A stretch of DNA of 64,000 nt from Elymus sibiricus (taxonomy: Eukaryota > Streptophyta > Magnoliopsida > Poales > Poaceae), in the NCBI GenBank assembly GCA_039707655.1, contig CM077671.1:305598509-305662508 (forward strand), in the 5' to 3' direction. A model generated the notes under the pieces. It saw nothing but the letters and a program-made list of their open reading frames with translations, had not been told where the DNA came from and did no database searches. Shown piece by piece: positions 1 through 11,567 of this stretch. Each line of letters starts with the position of its first letter. Position 1 is the first letter of the stretch. The translations under genes and the position numbers were made by a program.

Positions 1-913
1 TGGTGGAACCCCTCCTGTAAGGTTTATATTTCATTTTTTTATACCTATAAACAGTTGTATCGGCACATTGCATAATATAAGAGTTGTTGAGCAAAATACA
101 GATCCTTTATGTATGATCGTTTCGCTGTCTTTTCTGGACACACCCTCTATTTTCTCCCTCTTCTTGCGCACCTGTTTCGGTATATTTCACGATGCAACCG
201 GCTAATAGACCGGGGGCTCGAACTTACAAAATCGCCCTAAGCACAACTGATTTTGCGTCCGGCATCTTGGAATTCCGCTTTATATGCATTGGTTCCAAAC
301 TATGTCTTGGGTCAATAGTTGGGTTGCCCGGCTCCTGTGCTTGCCCCTTTATGTTCCGCTCGTTCGGCTAAAAGGGCAAAGGGAGAACCGCTGCGATTGT
401 GCTTCCGGTAGCCTGGTCAAGCACCTCAGCGGAGAAAGCTGTAAACTGACTGTCATGGTATGCGAGAACTGGTCTGCGAATCCGAGCTTAACTCAATCTC
501 GTCAGAGGTTATTCCGTGTCATATGATGGGTTTGGTATTAGTACAGACCATGTGATATAGGTTGTGGCCACGGCTCATCCGAACATCACAAACACCTGGG
601 GGCTAGTCATCAGCCCCCCGCACTCCTTTCTCGCGCCCCTACGGCTAAGTGAAAGCAATAAAGCACTATGGTCCGATTGCCTCGTCCGCCCCACACTACC
701 GCCTTCGGGTACCGATAGCTCGGCTAAGGGTCACAGTGCGTTGCCAGGGACACCCCACGTAGTATCTACATGGGGGCTGAAGCCGACGACTCGCAGCTTT
801 CAGTTTTAACGGCCACACAGGAGTTATAAAGGATGCAAAACACTAAAGACATGATAAACCATGCACCTTAAATATAAACGCGTTAAAAACGTCTTCGGAC
901 ATATTACAACGCT

Positions 914-1986
914 TTACTCATACACGTTTTCTCTCGAACATTGCGCCTCTATTGACCGAGCACCCTCCATTACGCCGGAGAAGTACAGCTCGAGGCGCCT
1001 ACGCTCTTTTCCAGGAGGTGGAGGGGCGGTGGCTATCTTCATCGGATCCAGCCCCGGCCAGTGCACCTTGGCCTTCGCAAAGGCCATCCGAGCCCCCTCG
1101 ATGCAGGAGGACCGCCTTAGTGCGTCGATCCGCGATGAAGCGTCGCTCAGCTTCTGCACCAGGCCGAAGTAGCTGCCCGGCAGTGGCTCGTTGGGCCATA
1201 GCCGGATGCAGAGATCCTTCATGGCTGGCTCCGCCATCCGGTGTAGCTCCATCAGCTGCTTCAGCTGCTTAACAAGGAGAGGAGAGCGGTCGGGGGCTTC
1301 GAACTGCGCCCAAAACAGCCGAGCTTCATCTTCCCCTCTCCGCGAAGCATAGAACTGATTCGCGTCCGCTGTGCTCTTCTGGAGGTCCGAGCAGGCGCCT
1401 GAGGAACGCCATACTTGGGTAAGCAACTCGAACTTGCTATCCCCATAGACACACTGCAATAAATACGGTTTACCATCCATTATAGCCTTGGCCTGGCTGA
1501 CTTGTTCTTCAAAAGACCGCCTATCCACCCGCTCCTTTTGGAGATTGGTTTTCATGGTGGATAGTTCGGCGGCCTGCTCCTTGCCTCTCCGCTCAAGGTA
1601 CTCGCACTTTTGGCTGGTGTCCTTGAGCTCCTGTTGGATTTCCTCCACCCGAGCCTCATGCTTGTCGCTTGTGGCCCTCAAGGTGGATAGCGCGGTAGCC
1701 GCTTCCTTGGCCGCCGCCTTCTCAACCGCAGCCTCCTCCTTCGCTTTCTCAAGCTCGGCCTTGGGCTTCTCAATTTCTTTCGCCGAGGCTGCGTAAGCAT
1801 TACAAACATATCAAACATACTGCTTTGACAGTACGGTAATGAGGAATTTGGATATTCTAGTCCGGCTTACCTTGCGCCTCGTCGAATCTCTTATTCAGAG
1901 CTTCGAGCTCATCTTCGGAGCTCTTGAGCTTCCGATTCAGCTCGTCCAGCTCGGCAGCATTAACAGCCGCCGCCGATGACGAAGCC
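914..1986 (-). CDS. Antisense gypsy-type ORF, coiled-coil C-terminal exons
   Basis: Two exons can be read. One, about 1872-1986, encodes NAAELDELNRKLKSSEDELE and ends at a GTAAGC donor. The last exon, from about 1795 to a stop at 914, begins with heptad-like KAELEKAKEEAAVEKAAAKE. The first ~90 residues are a strong predicted coiled coil. The C-terminal ~160 residues are globular and end LYFSGVMEGARSIEAQCSRE, typical of the C-terminus of these gypsy-antisense proteins as I remember them. The gene would be transcribed toward the left, opposite to the retroelement. Exon edges were chosen from GT/AG signals and frame continuity, so they are approximate. Confidence 0.55.
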
Positions 1987-2209
1987 TGTACAAAACAAAA
2001 CCATATCAAGTTACATGGGTTCATAACTTCCGGGTTGTCATAAAAATGATCCTATGACCGGTCCTCTTAAAGGGCTATTAGACCATTCCAAACAAATAAT
2101 GTCATATACATAGTTCGGATGATGATCTAGGATTGACCCCTAGGTAAGTTTTTTCCAAACTTACCTAGGGCTCGGGGGCTGCCGTGTATATAATGATAAC
2201 CCAAATGAA

Positions 2210-3263
2210 TTAATATTCCAAAGAACAAAGCATTACGTGGCTCACCTGAAAGCCCGTCAGGAGAAGTTTGAAGGCCTCCTTCAGTCCGTTGTCCACGGAC
2301 TGAATGCTCTGCAATAACGCACCCATAAGGGTGCGGTGCTCCCCGGAGATGGAGGCGCTTGTCAGAGCCTCCCCTATAGCCGGCCACCCAGTGGTCGGCG
2401 GCGCCAGTGGGGATCGGTTGACCCGACCTCCCACCGGAGATTGAACTGGTGCCTCCGGAGGCATAGTGCGCTCCGGAGACAGCCTTGGAGGTGACTGGAC
2501 ATCTCCTCGTCCGGTCTCCTCAATATCCGGGAGGGGCTTCTCCCCCCGGTCTTCGGCGGCCGAGGTGTTAGCCTCGACCATGACGTCGTCGCCCCCACCT
2601 CCAGTGTTCGGCTCCAAAGGAGCCTGTTGGGATGACACCTCCGTGGCATCCTTCGTGGCGCCCGAAGGAGAGGGGCGCGACGCGGACCCGCTCTCCGCTA
2701 GCTCGGCGGGCGGGGTCTCCCCGTCCGAAACCTGATCGGTGGGGAGACCACGCGGTGGGCTACAAGTCAATAAGGCGCTCACATGTTAATCGTATTCAAA
2801 ACTTAGCACTAATAGCTCGGGAGGTCTTCGGATCTGTACCTTCGAGGTGGGGGCTTGACCCTGAGGTTCCTCCATGGAACCCTCTCGAAGTCCTCGGACT
2901 CGGTGTCCGAGTCTGAACTGTCGTCGGACAGGACTACCTGTGTCCGACGCGCTTTCTTCTGGGTGGGAGGAGGTACATCCTCTAAGGCGTCCGATGAAGC
3001 CACCCTCTTTCCTGTGAGAGGGGGGAATCGCCTCCCCCCTCGACCTCGTGCTCCTCCTCTTAATTTGAGGAGACATGGGTTTCCTCGGACACAGCCCCTG
3101 GCTGGTCCCTGATGCGCAGGCCTGCTCGGCCTGGCTTCTTCTTTTCCTTCTTTTCTGGCGCCTTGTAAGGCGCCACGACGAGCATCTCCGACAGCAGCTG
3201 GGACCTAGGGTCTTCGGGCTGCGGAGCCGGGCACTTGATGCCCGTGGCCTTGCTCAACCATTC
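2210..3263 (-). pseudogene. Antisense gypsy-type ORF, middle exons (low complexity, interrupted)
   Basis: These are downstream exons of the same antisense gene. The exon starting at 3263 encodes EWLSKATGIKCPAP and then a lysine-rich stretch (EKKEKKKPGRAG), and meets a TAA at 3060. A second open piece (about 2809-3003) is rich in D/S/E (SDDSSDSDTES). A third (about 2246-2782) is rich in P/S/G and ends at a GTGAGC donor (2239-2245). The frame changes between pieces and includes a stop, so either further small introns exist or the copy is decayed. The acidic and basic low-complexity pattern fits a linker between the N-terminal domain and the C-terminal coiled coil. No function is known. Confidence 0.5.
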
Positions 3264-3337
3264 CTGTGAAAGTGATCGGAAAGCACTTAGAGTTTCTTCG
3301 GGAAAACGAAGCCGATCAAATAAAAACTATGTCATAC

Positions 3338-4216
3338 CTCGGAAGGGAGCTTGTCGGCGCAAAGACCCTGGTCCTCCTTCGTGGCTGGCCACTTCTCCTG
3401 CGCCTTGAACAACGCCTTCCATAGCTTCTCCCGAGTGGTACGGAAGAGCTGACGGATCGTGGGATCGTCGTCAGGCCGATAAGTCCACATAGGAGAGCCC
3501 CGGCGCTGGCAGGGTAGAATGCGCCGCCGGAGCATAATTTGGACCACGTTGGTCAGCTCGATGTTGTCCTTGATGATGGAGGCGACGCGCCTCTGCAGGT
3601 CGTCCACCTCTGTGTCCGACCCCCAATCGAGGCCCTTTCTGGTACACGTGGTCAATCTGGCCGGGGGGCCGGATCTGAATTCGGCAGGAATGGTTCCGAA
3701 TTCAGCAGGAACAGTTCCGCCCTCCTCCCTTGGCTCGGTGATGTAAAACCACTCTTTTTGCCAAGTTTTGATGGTGTCGATGAAGGTGCCGGACGGCCAT
3801 ACTGCGCGGGGAAGCTTGCTGATGACCGCACCGCCGCAGTCTGCGTGTCCGCCTGCGACACACTTCGGCTTGATGTTGAATACCTTGAGCCATAGTCCGA
3901 AGTGTGGCTTGACCCGTAAGAAGGCCTCGCAGACGATGATGAAGGCCGATATATGCATGAAAGAGTTCGGCGGGAGGTCGTGGAAGTCGAGTCCGTAGAA
4001 AAACGTGAGGCCCCTAACAAAGGGGTGGAGCGGGAAGCACAATCCTCGGATGAAATGAGGAATGAAGACCACCCTCTCGCCTGGTTTGGGGGTGGGGATC
4101 ACCTGGCCCTCCTCTGCAGCGCGGTGGAAGATATTGGCGGGGAGGTAGCCGGCGTCCTTGAGGTCCCGAATGTCCTGGTCTATGACCGTGGAAGCCTCCC
4201 ACTTGCCGCTGGCCAT
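3338..4216 (-). CDS. Antisense gypsy-type ORF, first exon ('putative gypsy type transposon' domain)
   Basis: This 293-codon exon starts MASGKWEAST at 4216. It contains the globular domain known as PF04195 (Transposase_28, 'putative gypsy type transposon'), roughly residues 40-230, with the conserved look of PHPFVRGLTFFYGLDFHDLPPN and a GGHADCGG turn. The exon ends at a GTATGA donor (after 3338). A CAG acceptor at 3264-3266 restores the frame as ..LPSE|EWLSKATG.., which supports splicing. It lies antisense to the retroelement (LTR and polypurine tract point right). The family occurs widely inside grass Gypsy elements and its function is unknown; despite the Pfam name it is not a demonstrated transposase. 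The exon is open throughout. Confidence 0.75.
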
Positions 4217-4785
4217 GGCTGAGCTCGGAGGAGAAAGGGTGGAAAACCTAGATCTGGGCTCTGGAGGCTCAGGAGACTGGGGAAGCGGGGATGCGAATGG
4301 GAAGTGCGGTTAAGCCTTGGGGTTTTCTTCCCTTTTTATTGGGCTTGTTGCCGGTTAGCCTCCCTTCACTGCGCCGTGAATCTCTCCGCTTCCCAAGACA
4401 TGCGTGCCGTTATACGCGCAAGATTAAGCATATCCCGTGTGAAACGGAGCACGATCTGTGCATTGATGGATCGTGCAGATGAAAACGGCCTCGAACCGCG
4501 AATCGAGTCTTTACAACTGGTTTAGCGGTCGTGGTGGGCCGTGACCCTTCGTCAGAAAGGTTGTCAGGGAGCACTATTTACCCCTTGACGTTTGGCCTTC
4601 GTGGCCGAGCTATTCATGGTGCTCGGATGATCAATGATCGGGAAAACTACACGTCGTCGGAGGCCGAACTAAACTCGGCCGATCGATATTTGGAGAAAGG
4701 AAATCGCCTCGCAAGCCGAAGACTCTGATTATATGAAGCAGCTGGAGCTAAGACCCTTGGCGTTGGAGGCTAGTTCGGGGGCTAC

Positions 4786-5255
4786 TGAGGGAGTCCTGGA
4801 TTAAGGGGTCCTCGGGAGGCCGACCTATTTCTTATGGGCCAAACTTTATGGGCCGTTCGCCGGACACTGGATGGATCGAAGACCCTGTCTCCAGGATGGA
4901 AGCCTCGAGGATCATGGCTTATCCTCCAAGTTTAAGGTATTGAATAGGCATGTTTATCCCTTCGACGTGTAACCGACCATGTGTAAACCCTAGGTACCCT
5001 CGGCGTCTATATAAGCCGGAGGGTTTTAGGTTGTAGACCAACAGAACTCATCTAGGGTTTTAGCTATACGATCTCGAGGTAGATCAACTCTGTAACCCTT
5101 ATACCATCAATATAATCAAGCAGGACGTAGGGTATTACCTCCATAGGAGGGCCCGAACCTGGGTAAACATCGTCTCCCTCTTCTCCTGTTACCATCGATT
5201 CTAGTCTCACAGCTCGGGACCCCCTACCCGAGATCCGCCGGTTTTGACACCGACA
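4786..5255 (+). repeat. 3' LTR of the Gypsy-type element (470 bp)
   Basis: It begins TGAGGGAGTCCTGGATTA and ends TTTTGACACCGACA, so the ends are TG..CA. A TATA box (TCTATATAAGCC) lies near 5008. The sequence is of a very abundant Triticeae LTR type. The following bases (5256-5260, ATAGG) would be one copy of the target-site duplication; the other copy lies off the left edge. Confidence 0.8.
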
Positions 5256-6750
5256 ATAGGTCTATCTGCACACAAGGGTTTTACATGCTGAAGTGTTTGG
5301 AACATTTTATATATCACAAACTTTTAAAGATATAGTAACTGGGTGGGATAAGTACAGGCTTTGCACACGGTTCACCAAGGCCAACTGTGTGCATCCTTTT
5401 ATACTATCATAGACGGCATTGTAGAACGAGATGTTTGTTATAGACCTCTCATCACACACGGTTTACAATTATGAAATTTTTATGATGTCGTGCACATCGT
5501 AAACGTTGCGCCACAGAAGAGTGCATGTGATAGGCATGTCAACCCACACGAGTATGACCGATGAAACGTGTGGTACAATTTTTATATCACAATCATTTAA
5601 CTCATTAGTTTCGTGTGGGATAGATTCTGCATTGCATACAGTGTTCTTCCACCAAACGTATGCATGCTTACACCCTATGCAGATGAGTTTTCTGGGTCGT
5701 GTGTGATGGACCGTCCCCTATCGCCCACACAAGCAAGATGACTGTTTAAAACTCTGTCGCGGAAAGGGGTAAAACCATTTTCATAGGACGTCGTTGCACC
5801 AGTGGGTGTGCCAGATAGCACCGAGGAAGAATACATGTGTCTAGGAAATAAATGAATTTTGTGGGGGAGAATTCGATGTCTCGTAACTAGAAGCAATATG
5901 GGGGCGTGTGCAGAGATTGAAGGAATGGTAGCAATTTATTAAGTTTGAAGCAATGGAATTGAGAAGATGCTTCCAAAAGTCTTAGTTAACTGTACCAAAC
6001 TTGGATATAGTGGTAAATGTAGTGCTCCATAGGATCTATATAACTATTGCTGATTTGGTATAACATGGAGTAGGTACGAGAAATACAGAGGTATATCATC
6101 TGAATTTGTTAGGTAAATAATTTGGTAAAGCTTGGAACATGCTAATGATCATAAAGCAGCTGATTCAGGATCGGTTAAATTGTCGAACAAATTTAAACAA
6201 AGGAGAGGGGGTATATAGTTGTATGTTAAATTTTGAGAAAAGAATTCAAACTTGGAAAAGGATCACTAAAGCGGAATGAAATAAAAATAAAGAATAATGT
6301 TAATTTTCAAACGTTCCGTGTGAAGGAAGTTGAAATGAACAAACAAACTATAATCCAATGAGAATAAAATGGCGCAAAATTTACAAAATAAATTTTAATT
6401 TCCAATGGGTGCGCATTGTAAGAATCTTCACAGGACATTGTACAACATAGTTAACAATAAATTAAATAATAGAAGTTACTTAATAAAGTACTTACAGTTA
6501 GTACTTAAAATCCATGACACACACATATATACATCACATTACTTGTCATACAACAGTTAAAAGTAACATCTGACGCGACATTCCAAAAAGCAATATATAT
6601 CTTCTAAAAACGCAGTCATGAAGGGATTCCGTGGATGAAGAGCAAAAGACCTAAACTGCCTTGATAGAGCATCAACTTAACATTGTCTCCAAATTTGTAA
6701 TCAGGACAACTTCAATGATATAGTATACAAATAGATAGAAAGTGGGTAAG
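5256..6750. other. Unassigned intergenic DNA with CACACG-type motifs
   Basis: No gene is supported. Between about 5340 and 5720, short motifs of the form CACACGG/CCGTGTG and ACACACGG recur in both orientations, which looks like the subterminal part of a decayed DNA transposon. No clear terminal inverted repeat or target-site duplication was found. From about 5900 to 6750 the DNA is AT-rich and featureless. Confidence 0.3.
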
Positions 6751-6751
6751 T

Positions 6752-8170
6752 TCATACCAACATTTTCTTCACATAGTTGGTTTCGTTCAATGTATGAACA
6801 AGAACACATATCCCAAGTTGAAATGCAGCCCTAAATGTCAGAGTAATGTACGGAAAAGTACTAACAAACTGTATCACATACTCTAACTGTTGCCAATGAA
6901 ATTTGGAATGACGAGTAAACTGCATCTTGTTAACTAAGGAAGATGTAGCATTATAATAATCTACATGTGACAAATTATTAAAAAGAATAATTACAATAGT
7001 AAATAAATCATTGTTTATACTTGTAAGAGTAAATAATAAATAGTTAAATAAACAGGTGGAATTGTAAATGATATGTGAACATGTAGCAAGTTCAAATTAA
7101 ACTGACTTTGATGAATCCAAGGATGGATATGCTCAGGTAAGGTAGCATAGATGATAACACTGTTTTCTCGTACGTGGAGTAGCATGTGGTCACTAACTTG
7201 AAGTGCATTACAAATGGTAAAATATTTCCAACTTTCCCGAGTAATATAGGAGCAACCTTGCTCCGTTGTTAACCCAACCTTTGCACTTAATTCCATGGTT
7301 TGATGTAATGTGACCTCAATAGTGTTGTCTTCATGTATTAGTAAGCCCAATTTTATTTGGAAACCTTCTCTGGAAATGCAAGGAATGTACTGTGATAAAG
7401 AATAGGGAAACAAAAAATGTGCACTCATATTATTTTACTTAAGTGGAAGAAATAGCAATGAACACATTATAACCAGTAACATGAATCCAACATAATATGC
7501 TATCGTAAAATCAAGAGATTCTGAATTTATCATGGAAACAATATCATGTTGTGAAAAGCAAGGTAGAAACATTTTTTTAAATGAGTTTATTTACTGAAAG
7601 TTTGTACCTCTAAATAAATTGTTTCATTTTACAAAGTTAATAAGGTTGAATGCGGTAGGGCAAGCTAAGTTTCTTGTTGGAAACTTATCACTGTCGTATA
7701 AGTTACTACTGGTGCAACTTAGCTTTTAAATTGACAATATTTCTGTAAAATGAGAATAATAATTTGTGAAATGTAGGGGAAATTGCATGTGTTAGATGAG
7801 TGTAATATTGAAAATGTTTGTAAAGTATTGAATATTTAGAATGTTTGGTAAAATGAGGGTGTCTAAGAAGCAATCGCCGAATATTGATGTTCACATGACT
7901 TGCGGTGTTTAAGGAAAAATATTGAACTGTTTTTTGAAAACTTGTTAACATATTGACGAGAGAAGGGGGTTGTGGGAATAGACCGTGCAAGAAACAAAGC
8001 CGTGTTGTAGGGTAACTTAGAATCCATTGGCCCTCGGAGCTTGCTCGTAAAAAGCTTTTGAGTGCTTGCACATTCGGCACAATGAATAAGAAACCTAACA
8101 TCGGATCAAGAAAATTGATCCAACAGAATTCAGGTGGACTGATTACGAATATGAATACAACATACAACAC
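6752..8170 (-). pseudogene. Possible B3-domain gene remnant and unknown ORFs
   Basis: Three minus-strand open stretches occur in AT-rich DNA: 7706-8170 (154 codons), 7015-7428 (137 codons) and 6752-6973. The middle one contains GFQIKLGLLIHEDNTIEVTL, then WKYFTICNALQVSDHMLLHV. The spacing and the W..F.....L...D..L pattern resemble the end of a plant B3 DNA-binding domain (consensus WkeFv..n.L..GD.l.F). The others are not recognised. There is no good start context, the pieces are not clearly joined by splice sites, and the base composition is that of intergenic DNA, so an old gene copy or chance ORFs are both possible. Confidence 0.25.
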
Positions 8171-9831
8171 GAAAGAACGAAATTAATCAGGAAACATGGG
8201 AAATCAACTCGATTTTTTTTGCCGTATGCCCATTGCCGATGGCAGAACGTCACGAACCGCGCTAGTACCCGTCGTTGGGCACAAACTCTGCAGAGGCGAA
8301 GATACTGCGACCGGTGGCATCATCGGCCAATTCATTTCAGATGAGAGTAGATTTTCAGGATGATAGCTCAAACCAAAAGAAAGAGCTCAGGCGAGAGGAG
8401 AACGTCCGAAGAAGTTCATATGTGAGGGATGCACGGCAGCAAGCTTAGATGGGAGCAGAGAAATAAATGGGCTTTATATGGTAACTAGAAGTACGATGTG
8501 GCATGTGCACAAAGAAATGAATAAGGCAAAACGTTGGTGTTCAGTAAGTTTTGGGGAATCAAATTTGTTGTTTTTATTGCACGCCAACAAGTTTCTAACG
8601 AGAAAACGTAGTATTGTAAACCTGAATAGTACACTCTAAACTATAAGAATGGTAGTGTATTTATTTATGTATTTAAGACCTGGCGCACTAAAAAAAAGGT
8701 GGCTGGTTAGAGTAGGATTAGCCAGTAGGCAACACAGTACGGCGACCAGGCGATCGATTTCTCATACGTGTCAGGCTAAGTAAAGTGCCTGGGTTATGGC
8801 GAGGCTAAACATGATGCAGGGTTACAAGCCAGGCTAGTTTTGACTTGTGTAGACACCAACCAAATACCCTTCATGCAAATTCTAGGAAGGTTACAAGTAA
8901 GGCGTGTCGAAATGAGAACGCCAACCAAACAACCCCTTAACCCATTGAGTTAATGGGCCAACTCTGGCCCAGCTACTCGCGCCGGCGCCATTTTGCTCTT
9001 GGTGGGCATGGGTCGTGCTTCTTTTGGTTGATGGGCATGTACCTTGTCATCTCTTGTCGCTGGGTTCTGTAACTTTTCAGCCTTGACGCCCTTGGATTGC
9101 TGAGAGAGTAGAGGCAATGAAAGTTTTTGATTTAGTTGAGTTTTTTGTAAGAGTTCTTTTTACCTGATTAAGTTAATGATGGACATGGTTTTGGTAAGTC
9201 TTGATTGAGTTAATGCTTGACATGGTTTTCAATAGGACAAGAAAAGTAAAATACAATTTGGTTGAAATTATTTAAACCAAGGGCATGGAGATGAAAAAAT
9301 CAATGTAGGGAGGACGGAAGGAAAAAAAAATCCTTGAGACGAAATAGAGATACATGGTTAAAATAAATAAATCAAAAACCGGTTATGAGCAAGCCAACCG
9401 GCCGATTCGCGGAGGTTATCCGAGCCCTGGCCGGGAGAGGAGACAGTCCCATGATGCATGGCGCATGAAGCCAAAGAATGAATTAGCAGTAACGCAACCC
9501 ATTCGGTCCATCGGCGGGGGTTTCCTTCGGTTTTAAGCTACCCACGCTAGGCCGACCTCGTGCCTTTATGCATGTGTGCAACAGTAGTTGTGGAAGAATA
9601 ATTGCGTTAGCTCCGTGCCTTCTCCCCGGCTGGGCGTGGGTCCTCACATTCCTTTTGGCATTACCAAACGCAACGCACACACAGTGCCTCCACGTCTGTC
9701 GGGTCGATCCATCCATCACAGGAGGGCTCCCCGGCACGGCACGGCCCCCTTCAATTAAAACTCCGTTCGTCTCAATTCCCAGTCGCTTGCTCCAGTGGCC
9801 AGAGCCTGCTCCATCGATCTAACGTGCATGC
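8171..9831. other. Intergenic DNA, possible hAT/Harbinger MITE remnant near 8680-8940
   Basis: No coding region is supported. The segment ending about 8940 (AACGCCAACCAAACAACCCC) has the look of the terminus of a small DNA transposon (inverse GGGGTTGTTTGGTTGG), and a related CCAACCAAATACCC lies about 70 bp inside it. No matching inverted end was found upstream, so the element is incomplete or misread. The remainder is ordinary intergenic sequence. Confidence 0.25.
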
Positions 9832-9852
9832 AGCTAGCTGGAGCATACCCGC

Positions 9853-9885
<33 letters not shown>

Positions 9886-9893
9886 CTGGAGCA
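9832..9893 (+). mobile_element. Minimal poly-A retro-insertion with 13-14 bp target-site duplication
   Basis: The sequence AGCTAGCTGGAGCA is present at 9832-9845 and again at 9880-9893 (the leading A of the second copy is shared with the tail). Between the copies lie only TACCCGC and a run of 27-28 A. A poly-A tail bounded by a direct repeat of this size is the signature of target-primed reverse transcription by LINE machinery. The insert is so short that its source cannot be identified. Confidence 0.65.
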
Positions 9894-11241
9894 GACGTAT
9901 GTGTTGCACCTTGTGCTGGGCCGCTTGATATGATCCCCGGAAGGGACCGGCACACGTATCCATTGAATAATAATGGTTTCTCCTTTCTTTCTGAAAATCT
10001 GAGTAAATAGGTATCTTCGGATAATTTAACGATCCATTATTTTACTGCTGAGAGTATCCATCAGTTATTCCCGAACGGAGGTAATACATCACAAAAGAGG
10101 GGTAGCTAGGTTTTCAGATCGACCGGCGCCACTTTCAGTTTGTTCCCGTACCTTTTTGTTCTTTTGGGTCGTAGTACGAGCCAGGCCGATCGGACATGTC
10201 CTGGATGGGTGGTGAGCCACTTGCCGTACTGTCTCTTCGTTAGATCGCTCTCAAAGCACAAGCGGGGTGTCTCGGGTCGCAGCTGGATGAGACCATGACC
10301 CCATCCATCCTCCTCCGCACTGTATTTGACCTCTTCCGAACTCCAAGGCTTCCGTCGCCCCTGTCCGTATACAGTCGCAAAGCATGCATGCCAGCACGGG
10401 CATCCCACACCAAAATATAATCAGAGGCCCCAACAATTCAACATATGTCTGCATTTCCACAGCCCTTCTGTTTACATTTTGCTCATGGTTGCGCGCTTCA
10501 GTTTTGTTCTCTTGTTAGTACTTAGTAGGTCGAAGCCGGCCCGGCCAGCAGAGAGCTCCAATGGGGTCCGGTCAGCTCCGTTCACATTCAGGTTGGGGAT
10601 TCAACTCCAGGTCTACACCGATGAACAGTGATGTATAAGAGAGTTGTTCCTTGAATTTTTCTAGCTGCTTGGATGGTAGATCGGTATGTATGCATGGTCA
10701 ATCCAAGAGGTGTCGCACGAGGCGGCAGTCAAACCTGATGCGCCAAATTCAGCCAAAACTTTACAGCGGTAGCAACTGAGACCAGCTTCTATGTTTTCCT
10801 TGGCAAGGACCAACTTTTGCGTGCATGGTTGGTCTACTTGACTACCTCTCTTTGCCTTTTAATTTTGGCTCGTTCATTTCTGTTCGTCATGATGCAGCCT
10901 TAAAGTGTACTAGTAGACCAGCAGTGGTAGTACCAATCATTACAGTACGCTGCAGTGATTCCGCTGTAAACATGTCTTAACTGGTTTATATTCATGCGTA
11001 AGATGAACACGATTTTTTGTTAACAAGGAAGAGATTTCTTGCGTCACAGACACACGCAATGCCAGACAAGGTACGGATTAGGATCACGTACGTAGGATTA
11101 CTCCAACAGGCCACACTCGAGTCCCGGGCACTCCAAATTCTGTTAAGCAACTGATTTGCACCATGTTGGAAAATTCCCTCACGGTCAAAACTAGCTGCCG
11201 GCCTGGCATTATTTGCAAAGTGGGGCGAAAATCTATTTGCT
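9894..11241. other. Intergenic DNA without a supported gene
   Basis: Several open frames of 70-100 codons exist on both strands (for example 10106-10408, minus), but none shows a recognised domain, splice signals or a start context that stands out. No transposon ends were found. Confidence 0.3.
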
Positions 11242-11567
11242 TTAGAGCATCTCCAGCCGTTTGCCCTCCCCAGCGCGCCTGGCGAGGCCGCAAAACGTCC
11301 AAGCCCGCGCTATTTTCGTCCTAGGGGGATTAACTTCCCAGTCGCGCCCCGAGGTTCGGCCACAAAGTGCATGCAATTTAAACTTCTCATTTTCCCGCTA
11401 CCCAAAAAACGACGCGAGTTCGGCGATCATGCCATAGTTCGACGTCGGTCATGTCACAAGTCGGCGTCCATCATGCCATAGGTCCGGCGATCGCCACCAC
11501 AGGCCCGACAATCAAAACATGCCAATAGTCCGGCGTACAAAAAAGGCGGGAGACGTGAACATAGAAC

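Larger units (their letters stand above)
1..5255 (+). mobile_element. Gypsy-type LTR retrotransposon, 3' part (internal region plus 3' LTR)
   Basis: The element runs off the left edge. Its right boundary is an LTR that begins TGAGGGAGTCC at 4786 and ends in CCGACA at 5255. A purine-rich tract (TTCGGGGGCTAC) sits directly before the LTR, as expected of a plus-strand primer site, so the element points rightward. The internal part holds an antisense multi-exon gene (914-4216, minus) of a kind common in grass Gypsy elements. No gag or pol coding is visible; they would lie left of the window. The Gypsy class is inferred from the antisense PF04195-type ORF and from remembered LTR similarity; no family name is asserted. 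Confidence 0.8.

Noticed and set aside
564..809. 81-codon ORF near the left edge
   Set aside because: It has a non-ATG start and no recognised domain, and lies in the non-coding internal part of the Gypsy-type element.
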